64,000 bases of DNA from contig NZ_VIVK01000001.1 in assembly GCF_007828865.1 (NCBI RefSeq), positions 1,984,001 to 2,048,000 on the forward strand, in the 5' to 3' direction. Source of the stretch: Kribbella amoyensis (lineage in GTDB: Bacteria > Actinomycetota > Actinomycetes > Propionibacteriales > Kribbellaceae). Below the pieces are notes generated by a model that ran no database searches, was not told the DNA's origin, and saw only the letters and a list, made by a program, of their open reading frames with translations. The position numbers and the translations under genes are program-made. Below, in pieces: positions 8,110-16,821 of this stretch; the stretch's first letter is position 1; each line of letters begins with the position of its first letter.

Positions 8110-9381
8110 TCAGACCAGGTAGCGGAACTCGACCGAATCGGGCTGGATCCGTTCGATGTCCAGGGGCGCTGCGGTCATCCGGTCGAGGAGGCCGGTGAGG
8201 TCTCCCGGGCGGCCGATCTCGATACCGACCAGGGCGACGCCGGTCTCACGGTTGTTCCGCTTCACGTACTCGAACCGGGTGATGTCGTCGTCCGGCCCCA
8301 GCGCCTCGTCGAGGAACTGCCGCAACGCGCCCGGCTCCTGGGGGAACGTCACCAGGAAGTAGTGCTTGAGCCCTTCGTGCACCAACGAGCGTTCGAGGAT
8401 TTCCCCGTACCGGCTGACGTCGTTGTTGCCGCCGGACAACAAGCAGACCACCGTCTCACCGGGTTTCACGGCGACCCCGTTGCCCAGCGCAGCAGGCGAC
8501 AGCGCCCCCGCGGGCTCCGCGATCAGGCCGTCGGTCTGGTAGAGCGCGAGCATCTCCGAACAGACCAGGCCCTCCGGTACCGAGGTCAGCTCGACCCCGG
8601 CCGCGGCGACCAGCGGCAAGGTCACCTCGCCGACCCGGCGGACCGCGGCGCCGTCGACGAAGCTGTCCAGGTGGTCGAGGGTCACCGGCTCCCCGGCTGC
8701 CAGGGCCGCCGCCATACTTGCCGCGCCGGCCGGTTCCACCCCGATGATGCGGACCCCGGGATGCCGCTCGGCCAGCCACGTCGCGACACCCGCGACCAGG
8801 CCGCCACCACCGACCGGTACGACCAGGACGTCGGGGGGTGCGCCGAGCTGGTCGACGAGCTCGACGGCCACGGTCCCTTGTCCTGCGACGGTTCGGGGAT
8901 CGTCGAAGGCGGGCACGATCGTCGCGCCGGTCGTCGCCGACTCGGCCGAAGCGGCGGCCGCGGCGTCGTCGTACGTGTCCCCGGTGACGATCACCTCGAC
9001 CTGGCTGCCGCCGAGTGCCGCGATGCGGTCCCGCTTCTGCCGGGGCGTCGTACGGGGGACGAAGACGCGGCCTTTGACGTCGAGGGCGTGGCACGAGTAC
9101 GCGAGACCTTGGCCGTGGTTCCCGGCGGAGGCGCAGACCACGCCGGCCTGCTTCGCGGTGTCGTCGAGCTGGGCGATCAGGTTGTAGGCGCCGCGGAGCT
9201 TGTAGGAGCGGCCGATCTGGAGATCCTCGCGCTTCAGCCAGACCTCGGCACCGGTCCGTTCCGAGAGCCGGAGGTTGCGTTGCAGGGGAGTACGCACCGC
9301 GACCCCGTCGAGGCGTTTGACCGCGTGCTCGACGGCGTCGGCGTCGACGATCGGCGCGACCGCGGAATCTCTGTCCTGCAT
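8110..9381 (-). CDS. ilvA: Threonine ammonia-lyase (threonine dehydratase)
   Basis: The 423-aa product starts at the ATG at 9381, with GGGAAGG upstream. It is a fold-type II PLP enzyme: Lys61 in GRSYKLRGAYN binds PLP, and ASAGNHGQGLAY and VPVGGGGLVAG are the phosphate-binding loops. The C-terminal ~85 residues (from HYFLVTFPQEPGALRQFL) form a single ACT-like regulatory domain. This is the shorter biosynthetic form common in actinobacteria. It deaminates L-threonine to 2-oxobutanoate, the entry to isoleucine synthesis, normally with feedback by isoleucine. It is divergent from the HIRAN gene. Confidence 0.93.
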   Translation of the reverse strand: MQDRDSAVAPIVDADAVEHAVKRLDGVAVRTPLQRNLRLSERTGAEVWLKREDLQIGRSYKLRGAYNLIAQLDDTAKQAGVVCASAGNHGQGLAYSCHALDVKGRVFVPRTTPRQKRDRIAALGGSQVEVIVTGDTYDDAAAAASAESATTGATIVPAFDDPRTVAGQGTVAVELVDQLGAPPDVLVVPVGGGGLVAGVATWLAERHPGVRIIGVEPAGAASMAAALAAGEPVTLDHLDSFVDGAAVRRVGEVTLPLVAAAGVELTSVPEGLVCSEMLALYQTDGLIAEPAGALSPAALGNGVAVKPGETVVCLLSGGNNDVSRYGEILERSLVHEGLKHYFLVTFPQEPGALRQFLDEALGPDDDITRFEYVKRNNRETGVALVGIEIGRPGDLTGLLDRMTAAPLDIERIQPDSVEFRYLV

Positions 9382-9612
9382 GGCATTCCTTCCCGTGCAA
9401 ATGCACGATTCTCCCGAAAAGCCCGCTCCACAGGACGAAACGCGTCCAGAGTCCGGACGAGCGGACACCGTTCCGCAACAGGTCGTCGATCCATGCGTGA
9501 AACGGCCTTCGGTGGGGCAGTCTAGTTCTCATACGCTCACTCGGTGTAACGGCCAGGGCCCTGGACGGGATGAGCCGAGTAAACCGGTCACGGGGGACTG
9601 GAGGGGCAAGGT

Positions 9613-10479
9613 ATGGAACTGATTCCGTTCAGTCTGTGGGGAGACGCCCTGTGGTGTGGTCAGGAAGTCGTGCGCGAGAGCCAGCACGAGCAGGCCATCC
9701 GTAGCCTGTTTCCGGACCCGATCCCGGCGCGCGGCGCAGACCTGGACACCGTGGCGGATCTCGTCCCGGAACCGCACAACCGCTTCGACCCGCGCTCCAT
9801 CGCCGTGCGGGTGCAGGACAAAGTGGTCGGCTACCTGCCGAGGGACGACGCGCACCGGTACCACCCGGTGCTGGCGGATCTGGTGGCGCAAGGCCTGCAA
9901 CCGCAGGTGCCGTGCCATCTGTGGGTCAGTGAGTGGGAGCCGGCGGCCTGGGCCGATGCCGAGGACCAGGGCATCGCGTTCCACGCCAGCGTGGCGGTCG
10001 CGCTGGGACAGCCGCACATGCTGGTCCCGGTGAACCTGCCACCACCGGGCAGCCATCACCTGTTGCCGCCGGGCAGCGGCATCGTGGTCCCGGGCGGCAA
10101 CGTCCGGCCGGAGGTGCTGGCGCCGTTCTTCCGGCCCGAGGGCGAGTGCTGGGCGTACGGCACCCTGCACGCGGTCGAGGAGGACGACGGCTACCAGGAC
10201 CGGCACCGGATCGTGGTGGAGATCCGGCTCGACGACGAACCGGTGGGCCGGCTCAGTCCACGGCTCAGCGCGGAGTTCCTGCCGGCCATCCACTACCTCT
10301 CGGACATGCGGGCGGAGACAGCGGCCAGGGTCGCGGTCCGCGGTGATCGCATCGCCGCCGAGGTGGTGCTCTACGCCGCCCGCAGCCACGATCTGCCGGC
10401 CACTTGGCCGGACGGCCTGACCAGGTCGCCGGTGGTCTCACCCGCCTGGCACTACTGGGCGGGCAAGGAAGCCAACTGA
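9613..10479 (+). CDS. Solo HIRAN-domain protein
   Basis: The 288-aa protein has a HIRAN-like region at about residues 15-85: QEVVRESQHEQAIRSLF, then LVPEPHNRFDPRSIAVRV and VVGYLPRDDAHRY. HIRAN domains bind 3' DNA ends in HLTF/RAD5-type remodellers, but here no helicase, nuclease or other enzyme domain follows. The C-terminal half (from about 180) reads like a second, diverged copy of a similar fold (IVVEIRLDDEPVGRLSP). No signal peptide. The ATG at 9613 follows GAGGGGCAAGGT. The role is unknown; DNA-end recognition or stress response is conjecture. Confidence 0.8.
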   Translation: MELIPFSLWGDALWCGQEVVRESQHEQAIRSLFPDPIPARGADLDTVADLVPEPHNRFDPRSIAVRVQDKVVGYLPRDDAHRYHPVLADLVAQGLQPQVPCHLWVSEWEPAAWADAEDQGIAFHASVAVALGQPHMLVPVNLPPPGSHHLLPPGSGIVVPGGNVRPEVLAPFFRPEGECWAYGTLHAVEEDDGYQDRHRIVVEIRLDDEPVGRLSPRLSAEFLPAIHYLSDMRAETAARVAVRGDRIAAEVVLYAARSHDLPATWPDGLTRSPVVSPAWHYWAGKEAN

Positions 10480-10535
10480 CCCAGGCGGACGCGCAGCACT
10501 CACCAAGCGATCAGGTGGTGGCGGGTGCTGCGGGT

Positions 10536-11282
10536 CTACCAGGGGCTGAGGGTCTCGCCGACCTCCGCGCACACCGTCGGGCCGCCGAAAACCTCGGCGG
10601 CCCGAGCGGTCGCCACCGAAGGCACCAGCGACGGTCCGACGTGCGTCACCACCAACCGCCCGACGCCGGTACGCCGCGCCAACGCGCCTGCCTGCTCCGG
10701 CGTGTGGTGCACCTCGGTCGGCGTATCCGAGTCCACCTCGCAGAGCAGGAGATCCACCCCGTCCGCCAGCTCGTCCAATGCCGAGCAGGGAGCGCAGTCA
10801 CCGGAGTACGCGAGCGTGTGACCGTCGGCGCTCGCCCGGAGCCCGTACGCCTCGATCCCGTGATCCACCAAGCGGCTGGTCACCGTGAGACCACCGAGTT
10901 CGAGAACGTGCCCGTCGTGCAGCGGACGGAGCTCGAGTACGTCACCGACGAAGCCCGCATCGGGTTGCTCGAAGAACCCCGCGATCCGAGCACCGAGCGC
11001 GGCCGGCGCGTACACGGGTACGGGTCGGCTCAGCGCCGGCAGCTGACCATAAGCGAGGGCGTAGTACGCGTTGAGCAGATCGCCCACGTGGTCGAGGTGC
11101 AGGTGGGAGATCCAGATCGCATCCAGCTCGGCCATCGTCGTGTGCCGGAGCAACTCGGCGAGCGAACCCGGGCCCGCGTCGACCCAGACCGATGCGCCGC
11201 CGCCCCTCAGCAGGTACCCCGAGCAGGGCCGGTCCGGTTGGGGATAAGGCGCGGCCGTGCCGAGGATCGTGAGCGCGGTCAG
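10536..11282 (-). CDS. Metallo-beta-lactamase-fold hydrolase (RNase Z-like)
   Basis: The protein is about 248 aa and carries the metal motif HLHLDH (about residues 60-65), a later SGDCAP and HHTPEQAG, and a C-terminal VVTHVGPS. This arrangement resembles the RNase Z/ElaC-like or phosphodiesterase branch of the MBL fold. No ATG, GTG or TTG precedes the start of homology. The best candidate is a CTG at 11282 that overlaps the esterase TGA as CTGA, giving MTALTILGTAAP. It is thus translationally coupled to the esterase gene. Substrate unknown. Confidence 0.82.
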   Translation of the reverse strand: MTALTILGTAAPYPQPDRPCSGYLLRGGGASVWVDAGPGSLAELLRHTTMAELDAIWISHLHLDHVGDLLNAYYALAYGQLPALSRPVPVYAPAALGARIAGFFEQPDAGFVGDVLELRPLHDGHVLELGGLTVTSRLVDHGIEAYGLRASADGHTLAYSGDCAPCSALDELADGVDLLLCEVDSDTPTEVHHTPEQAGALARRTGVGRLVVTHVGPSLVPSVATARAAEVFGGPTVCAEVGETLSPW

Positions 11283-12238
11283 AGTTTCTCGCCGATGAGT
11301 TGGTAGATGTCGTCCATGGCGCCCGGGAGGTCGTCGTGGCCGAAGTCGGGATAGGTGCGGATCTCCTTGCGGCACCGGAGTTTGTTGTAGACCGCGTACT
11401 GGGTGGACGGTGGGCAGACCTGGTCCTCGAGACCGACGAAGAGGGTGACCTCGGCCTGGATCCGCGGGGCCAGGTGCTGGAGGTCGATGTACCCGAGGGT
11501 CGTGAACACCTCGTCCCGGCGCAGATGCCGGGGATCCCGCTTCCTGAACCAGGTGGTGATCTCGTTGTACGGCTCGCGATCCAGGTTCAGGTCCCAGGCG
11601 CGCCGGTAGTCGGTGAGGAACGGGTACACACTCGCGGCGTACCTGATCTCCGGGGTGAGCGCGGCGCAGACCAGGCTCAGGCCGCCGCCCTGGCTCCAGC
11701 CGGTGGTCGCGACCCGGGCCGCGTCCACCTCGGGCAGGGCGCGGACGAGGTCGGCGAGCCGCCGGGTGTCGAGGAACACGTGCCGGTAGAGCAACGCGTC
11801 CGGGCCACCGTCGAGGCCGTGGACCAGGTGGTGGTGCAGGTCGAACGAGTTCGGCTGCTGGGTCCCGCTGCGGTACCCGACCTGCTCGCGCACGTCCAAC
11901 GCGGCCACGGTGTACCCGCGAGCGGCGTACGGGAGCAGGTCGATCCACTTCGGCTGCTCCCCGCCGTACCCGTGGAACATCAGCACCGCCGGACCGGTCG
12001 GCTCGTGCGGCCGGATCATCTTCGCGTGCACCCGGTAGCCGCCGGTGCCGGTGAAGTACAGGTGCTCGGCCCGCGCGAACGGCAGCGGGAACTCGGTCGC
12101 CTCGGCGAACTCGGCGTCGGCCGGGATCGCGGCCAATTCGGCCAGCGCCTTGTCCCAGTACTGGTCGAAGTCCGCCGGTCGCGGGTTCGTGCCCGGGTAG
12201 ACGGCCAGGTCCTCGGCGGACAGGTCGAACGACAGCAC
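11279..12238 (-). CDS. Acetyl xylan esterase / cephalosporin-C deacetylase family hydrolase
   Basis: This 319-aa alpha/beta hydrolase has the family's catalytic triad in view: Ser182 in TTGWSQGGGLS, Asp272 in VGLEDQVCPP and His301 in DFGHDDLP. The N-terminus reads DLSAEDLAVYPGTNPRPADF, typical of AXE1-family proteins that remove acetyl groups from xylo-oligosaccharides or related esters. There is no signal peptide, so it acts on imported oligosaccharides or other acetyl esters inside the cell. It is the upstream member of a coupled pair with the MBL-fold gene. Confidence 0.88.
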   Translation of the reverse strand: MLSFDLSAEDLAVYPGTNPRPADFDQYWDKALAELAAIPADAEFAEATEFPLPFARAEHLYFTGTGGYRVHAKMIRPHEPTGPAVLMFHGYGGEQPKWIDLLPYAARGYTVAALDVREQVGYRSGTQQPNSFDLHHHLVHGLDGGPDALLYRHVFLDTRRLADLVRALPEVDAARVATTGWSQGGGLSLVCAALTPEIRYAASVYPFLTDYRRAWDLNLDREPYNEITTWFRKRDPRHLRRDEVFTTLGYIDLQHLAPRIQAEVTLFVGLEDQVCPPSTQYAVYNKLRCRKEIRTYPDFGHDDLPGAMDDIYQLIGEKL

Positions 12239-12278
12239 GCGGCGACTCCTCAGGAACGAACCGGAACGAAGGGCACGG

Positions 12279-12737
12279 TCATTCTGCGGGATCGCCGTCC
12301 TCGCCGGCAGTGCCGTCCCAGATGGTGTAGCCGTGGGCCTTGTTCAGCCGGTCCCGCAGTTCGGTCTCGAGCTGACCCGCCTTCGCCGGAGCCAGCCAGC
12401 CCAGCGGGACGAGGATCGAGCCGTCCTCCTGCTTGGTCCGCAGCACGACGGCCTCACCGTGGGTCGTCTCCGCCCGGCCGACCTCGGTGATGTCGGTCCA
12501 CTCGGTCCGGAGCCCGCGGACCTCGATCCGGTCGTCGGACAGCCGGAGCAGAACCGGGGGACGGGCGAGGATCCACAACCCGGCCAGGGCGACCAGCCCA
12601 CCGAGGACCAGGAACACCGCCACCACCGCAGCGGGCACCCCGAAGGCCCACAGGATCGCGGCCACCCCGAGCAGGATCAACCCGGCGGCCAGGATCCCGA
12701 GGAACCGCCCTGCCCGCATCCGGTACGTCGTACGCAT
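12279..12737 (-). CDS. Small membrane protein with PH-like cytoplasmic domain
   Basis: The 152-aa protein has two hydrophobic helices at about residues 10-35 and 37-58 (FLGILAAGLILLG, VVAVFLVLGGLVALAGLWIL). A soluble segment follows that reads like a bacterial PH-like domain (LLRLSDDRIEVRGLRTEWTDITEV). Similar two-helix plus PH-like proteins are common in actinobacteria and have no assigned function. It lies between the esterase and a lipoprotein gene on the same strand. Confidence 0.75.
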   Translation of the reverse strand: MRTTYRMRAGRFLGILAAGLILLGVAAILWAFGVPAAVVAVFLVLGGLVALAGLWILARPPVLLRLSDDRIEVRGLRTEWTDITEVGRAETTHGEAVVLRTKQEDGSILVPLGWLAPAKAGQLETELRDRLNKAHGYTIWDGTAGEDGDPAE

Positions 12738-12749
12738 CGACCCAGGATC

Positions 12750-12875
12750 TCAGAAGGCCGGCACCTCACTCGTCATCGCGTTCCCGAGCTCGGTCTTGGC
12801 CAGGCTGATCCGCCAGTTCGAGCGCTGGTCGAACAACCGCTGAAACCGTTCGTACGAGCAGCTTTCGTTGAAGGA
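12750..12875 (-). pseudogene. Out-of-frame true C-terminus of the lipoprotein
   Basis: Reading from about 12872 to a TGA at 12750-12752 in the shifted frame gives SFNESCSYERF, SNWRISLAKTELGNAMTSEV and PAF. Nearly all third positions are G or C, about nine in ten against about half in the nominal frame. The pattern W-R-I-S-L then GNA-TS-VP is typical of the ends of secreted actinobacterial beta-domain proteins. It indicates a one-base insertion, either a real mutation or a sequencing error. Confidence 0.7.
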
Positions 12876-13686
12876 GGCCGCGCCGGGAGTCCCAGTCCGA
12901 CCCGGACTTCACGTACACCGAGTACGTGCCGCGGATCCCGGACAGCGTGGCCTTGGAGTCGCCGCGGACGTAGATCGACGCGAGCGGCCGTTTCGGGTCA
13001 CCGGCGACGGCGGCGATCACGACGTCGGAGTCGTCGTCGTTGGTGATCTGCAGGACCCCGGAACCGCGTGGCCCGGAGCGTTGCAGCACCTTGCCGTTCA
13101 CGCCCCGGCGGTCGCGGCGCGGCGGATCCGCCGGCCCGGCCGGCATCATCGTCTTGCCGAAGCTGATCTTCACCTTGGCCAGGTCCTCGGTGAGCGCCTT
13201 CAGCGAGCTGCCGCCGACCGAGTAGTAGACGTCGCGCTTGGCCTCGTACAGCAGTGAGGCCACCGGCTTCGGCAGTCCGCAGCCGTTCTTTTTCTCCAGC
13301 ATCGCGGTGCTGAACAGGGTCCGCAGATTGCGGTAGCTCCCGAGGACGGCCAGCAGGCTGTGGTGCTCCGACGACAGGCCCCGTGGCGCGGTGACCGGCT
13401 CGGCCGCCTTGTACTCACGTTCCAGCGCGATAGCCAGCCGGACCCGCGCGGTATCGGTCGCCGGCAGCGTCTTCGTCGCCATCGCCTGGACCAGCAGCGG
13501 CCGGATCCGCTGCTCGATCCCGGCCAGCAGCGCCTGGTACTGCGGGACCGTCAGCGGTGGCCGGACAGTCGGCGTCGTCGGGGCCGGACTCGGCGGAGGT
13601 GCGGCCGCCGGTTCCTCGCCCGACGAGCTGCACCCGGCGAGCAGGACAAGGGCAAGGGCACTCGTGGCGATACTTCTGATCCGCAT
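12766..13686 (-). CDS. Secreted lipoprotein, open frame as read (C-terminus displaced by a frameshift)
   Basis: The frame encodes about 306 aa from an ATG at 13686. A lipoprotein signal is clear (IATSALALVLLAGC, Cys lipobox), then a Pro/Ala linker, a helical region, and a beta-rich domain ending VYVKSGSDWDSRRG. After that point the frame turns into arginine-rich sequence (LLQRKLLVRTVSAVV) with roughly random third-position GC. The +1 frame instead continues with a convincing family-like C-terminus to 12750. An extra base around 12868-12874 would explain this. An earlier in-frame ATG at 13719 exists, but the signal peptide favours 13686. Function unknown. Confidence 0.75.
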   Translation of the reverse strand: MRIRSIATSALALVLLAGCSSSGEEPAAAPPPSPAPTTPTVRPPLTVPQYQALLAGIEQRIRPLLVQAMATKTLPATDTARVRLAIALEREYKAAEPVTAPRGLSSEHHSLLAVLGSYRNLRTLFSTAMLEKKNGCGLPKPVASLLYEAKRDVYYSVGGSSLKALTEDLAKVKISFGKTMMPAGPADPPRRDRRGVNGKVLQRSGPRGSGVLQITNDDDSDVVIAAVAGDPKRPLASIYVRGDSKATLSGIRGTYSVYVKSGSDWDSRRGLLQRKLLVRTVSAVVRPALELADQPGQDRARERDDE

Positions 13687-13768
13687 CCCGTCCGTCCCCA
13701 GGTCGTCCGTCAGCTTCATTGTCGAAGCTCCACGGGTGCTGGTCGGCGGTGGTGGCCGTTTCCTGCCG

Positions 13769-15340
13769 TCAGGGGTTCGCCGGGTGGTACGCGCAGGCGT
13801 CGCTCAGGTCCTCGGTACCACCGGGCTTGGTGGGCTTCGGCTTGCCCGTCGGCTTGGTGGTGGGCTTGCGGGACGGCGTGGTCGACGGCTCGCCGGCGGT
13901 CGTGGTCGGCGACGCGGCCGGCTTCGGCGCGATCGCCTTCTGGACGATCTCGCGCATCGCCTCGTAGTCCGGGTTCTTGCCGGAGGGGAAGTTCTTGTCC
14001 TTGTCCAGGTCGATGTTGGACACCTTCGCGGTCTTCACCTTGAGCCCGAGCTCGATGAACGCCGGCAGGATCTCCTGCGGGATGTCGGTCTGCAGCAGCT
14101 TCTTGCTGGCCGCGGCGATTTCCTTGTACTTGGTCACCAGGGTGGCCGGGTTCGCGCTGCTCACCATCGCGTGGATCGTGCAGCGCTGCCGCTCCTGCCG
14201 GGACGGGTCGCTCAGGCCGTACCGGCCGCGGGCGAACCAGAGCGCGTCGTGCCCGTTCAGCTTCTGGTCCGGGCCGGGCTGCAGGTAGTCCTTCGGCAGC
14301 ACGTCGTCGGCCGAGCCCGGGCCCTTGTAGTCGCCGCCGATCGGCACCTTGTAGTTGATGTTGACCTTGATCCCGCCGAGCGCGTCGACGATCGACTCGA
14401 ACCCCTTGAGGTTCACCTGCATGTAGTAGTCGATGTCCAGGCCGAGCGCCTCGCCGGCCGAGACCTTGAGCACGTCGGCGCCCTCGTTGTCCGACGCGCC
14501 GAGCGCCTGCGGATGCGCGGCCGGCAGGTTCCGGTACATCGCGTCCAGGTAGAACTCCGGCTGCTCGACATTGCCGAGACTCGGGTCCCAGAAGCCCTCG
14601 GGGTAGAACTTGTGCAGCGGTGAGTCCTCCGGGAACGGCATCCGCATCCAGTTCCGGCTCAGGGAGACGAGCTTGGTGTCACCGGTCTTGGTGTCGATCG
14701 AGGCGACCATCACGGTGTCGGTCCGGGTGCCGTCGCGGCCGGCGCCGTCGTCCGCGCCGAGCAGCAGGATGTTCAGCCGCGGCGTGTTCGCCCACGGGTC
14801 CTTCTTGTCCTCGACCTTGGGCCGGGTGGCCGACTTGGAGCTGCCCTCGGAGGCGAACACGCTGCCGACCAGGTCGCGCTGCGCCATCACGGTCTGGGCG
14901 GCGACGGTGGTCGGGACGGCGATCGCGAAGCAGAGCAGTCCGACGAACGCCGAGCCGGCGAACCGGCCGACCGCGGTCAGGCTGACCGGGCGGAGCAACT
15001 TGTGCGACTGCACGACGACCCAGATCCAGAGCAGGCCGACCACCACGACACCGGCGGTCGCGATCAGCAGCTGGCGCGGGTCGACCGCGAGCTCGAGCAC
15101 CGCCTCCCGCTTGGTCAGGCCGATGTACGCGCCGAGACCGAGCAGGCCGACGCTGAGCGTGACCACGAAGGCGCCGAGCTTGGTCCGGCCGCCCATCAGG
15201 AACCCGGAGCCGGGGATCAGTGCGCTGACCAGGGTGAGACCGATGGCCTTCGACATGGAGCGAGCCCGGTGCGCCCGGTGCTTCGACCGGCTGCCCCTGG
15301 GCGCAGACCTCCGGCCGGCTGCGCGAGTGCTCCGCGACAT
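13769..15340 (-). CDS. LytR-CpsA-Psr (LCP) family cell-wall glycopolymer transferase
   Basis: The 523-aa protein has a basic N-terminus, four hydrophobic helices between about residues 30 and 150, then an extracytoplasmic LCP domain. LNILLLGADDGAGRDGTRTD, SLSRNWMRMPFP and DALWFARGRYGLSDPSRQERQR carry the conserved Asp/Arg residues of the family. The tail is a Pro/Thr/Lys-rich stretch ending DACAYHPANP. LCP proteins attach teichoic-acid-like polymers or arabinogalactan to peptidoglycan. The multiple N-terminal helices are more than the usual single anchor. It is transcribed away from tRNA-Ser. Confidence 0.92.
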   Translation of the reverse strand: MSRSTRAAGRRSAPRGSRSKHRAHRARSMSKAIGLTLVSALIPGSGFLMGGRTKLGAFVVTLSVGLLGLGAYIGLTKREAVLELAVDPRQLLIATAGVVVVGLLWIWVVVQSHKLLRPVSLTAVGRFAGSAFVGLLCFAIAVPTTVAAQTVMAQRDLVGSVFASEGSSKSATRPKVEDKKDPWANTPRLNILLLGADDGAGRDGTRTDTVMVASIDTKTGDTKLVSLSRNWMRMPFPEDSPLHKFYPEGFWDPSLGNVEQPEFYLDAMYRNLPAAHPQALGASDNEGADVLKVSAGEALGLDIDYYMQVNLKGFESIVDALGGIKVNINYKVPIGGDYKGPGSADDVLPKDYLQPGPDQKLNGHDALWFARGRYGLSDPSRQERQRCTIHAMVSSANPATLVTKYKEIAAASKKLLQTDIPQEILPAFIELGLKVKTAKVSNIDLDKDKNFPSGKNPDYEAMREIVQKAIAPKPAASPTTTAGEPSTTPSRKPTTKPTGKPKPTKPGGTEDLSDACAYHPANP

Positions 15341-15614
15341 GGGCTCCGTTCCCTGGATCGACGACGTGGCGGCGACAAGGGCCGCACTTTGGCGGCCCTG
15401 ATTGCGTCCTCGAGCCCGTTAAGGCTCAGTACTCCACTTCTTCAGACGCCGGCACGGCCTCCTCGGTTGACCTGACGCTTCGATCCCCGTCGATTCGGGC
15501 CAGGGTACACAGCGAAAGGACGACACTCCCAAGCCGTCCCAGGCCCCGCTTTGCCGCCGGGGCGTCTGTCCGGATAGTCTTGGCCGTCGTCGTGTCCCGC
15601 AGGGGACCGTCGGA

Positions 15615-15704
15615 GGAGGCGTCGCCTAGTCCGGTCGATGGCGCCCGCCTGCTAAGCGGGTTGAGGGTGATCCCCTCTCGCGGGTTCAAATCCCGCCGCC
15701 TCCG
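15615..15704 (+). tRNA. tRNA-Ser (anticodon GCU)
   Basis: The 90-nt gene has acceptor stem GGAGGCG / CGCCTCC with discriminator G. The anticodon arm is CCCGC-CTGCTAA-GCGGG (anticodon GCT). A long class-II variable arm is present (GAGGG/CCCTC), and the T-arm is GCGGG-TTCAAAT-CCCGC. CCA is not encoded. A hairpin follows at once. Confidence 0.95.
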
Positions 15705-15714
15705 CAGTTGAGTT

Positions 15715-15750
15715 CGAGCCGCTCAGGGCCTGGTCCCGAGCGGCTCGTTC
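15715..15750 (+). terminator. Hairpin terminator after tRNA-Ser
   Basis: CGAGCCGCTC (15715-15724) pairs perfectly with GAGCGGCTCG (15738-15747), a 10-bp stem with a 13-nt loop, followed by TTCGTTT. It lies 11 nt after the tRNA and just before the convergent LLM gene ends. Confidence 0.75.
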
Positions 15751-15768
15751 GTTTCCGGGCGGGTTGCC

Positions 15769-16665
15769 CTAGCCGCCGGTGGCCAGCCGGCCGGCCTCGG
15801 CGAGGCGTTCGACCGAGCGCGGCGTCATCGGTTCGAGCACCGCGATCAGGTGGTCGACGCCGAGCGCCTCGTAGTCCTTGATGACCCTCGCCACATCCTC
15901 GACGCTGCCGGTCAGGGCGTTCGGCTCCGCATCCGGGCCGGCCGGCTGGTCCGGGTCGCGGACGACGATCCCGACCGTCCGGGCGATCGCGTCGTCGGGC
16001 CGGCCACTGCGGCTCACCGCCGATCCGAGGTCGCGCAACCGGCTCTGGACGCGCTCGTCGACCGCGCCGAACCAGGCGGTGTTCCAGGCGTCGGCCCACT
16101 GCGCCGTCAGGTCCAGCATCCGCGGTTGCCGGCTCGCGACCAGCAGCGGGATCCGCCGAGCGGGTGGCGGCAGCAGGGCGGCGTCCCGGACCTGGTGGTA
16201 CTTCCCCTCGAACGTCACCGTCTCACCGCGGACCAGCCGCGCGACGATCTCCAGCCACTCGGCGAACCGGCCGACCCGGTGATCGGTCGGCAGCCCGAAC
16301 GCCTCGTACTCCGGGTCGTGCCAGCCCGCGCCGACCCCGAGGACGAGCCGGCCGTCGGACACCAGGTCCGCCGCCGCCGCCATCTTCGCGACCAGCCCGG
16401 GATCCCGGAACGTCGCGCACAGCACCATCGTGCCGAGCTCGACCCGGTCCGTCACCGCGGCGACCGCGCTGAGCAGGGTCCACGCCTCGTGCGTCCCGTA
16501 CCGCGCGCCGTCCGGTGCCTGGTAGAGGAAGTGGTCCGCCAGCCAGACCGAGTCGAGTCCCGTACTCTCCGCCGTCCGCGCGAACGTACGGATGTCGGCC
16601 CAGCTCGGGGGAGCCCCGGCCACGCCGTCGCTGTCGCCGACCGGAAGCATCACGCCAACCTTCAT
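15769..16665 (-). CDS. LLM-class F420-dependent oxidoreductase
   Basis: The 298-aa luciferase-like TIM-barrel protein begins MKVGVMLPVGDS. It carries GLDSVWLADHFLY, RVELGTMVLCATFRDPGLVAKM, GRLVLGVGAGWHDPEYEAFG and the phosphate-binding segment PPARRIPLLVASRQ. These are the marks of actinobacterial F420-dependent (TIGR03-type) oxidoreductases rather than FMN luciferases. The substrate is not deducible. The ribosome binding site is weak. A related but distinct family member, FGD, lies at 39.5 kb. Confidence 0.88.
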   Translation of the reverse strand: MKVGVMLPVGDSDGVAGAPPSWADIRTFARTAESTGLDSVWLADHFLYQAPDGARYGTHEAWTLLSAVAAVTDRVELGTMVLCATFRDPGLVAKMAAAADLVSDGRLVLGVGAGWHDPEYEAFGLPTDHRVGRFAEWLEIVARLVRGETVTFEGKYHQVRDAALLPPPARRIPLLVASRQPRMLDLTAQWADAWNTAWFGAVDERVQSRLRDLGSAVSRSGRPDDAIARTVGIVVRDPDQPAGPDAEPNALTGSVEDVARVIKDYEALGVDHLIAVLEPMTPRSVERLAEAGRLATGG

Positions 16666-16821
16666 TGAACCAACATAAAGCTGTGCACCACGGGTGATCG
16701 CGCGCCACGTGGGTACGTTGTGGAATGGCCCGAGGTGATCCGCCCACAAGGCACAGGGTCACCGGGTGAGGAGCGGGTGAAGGTTTGCGCTTGGTCCCCT
16801 CGCGAAAGGGTGTGATTGGCG

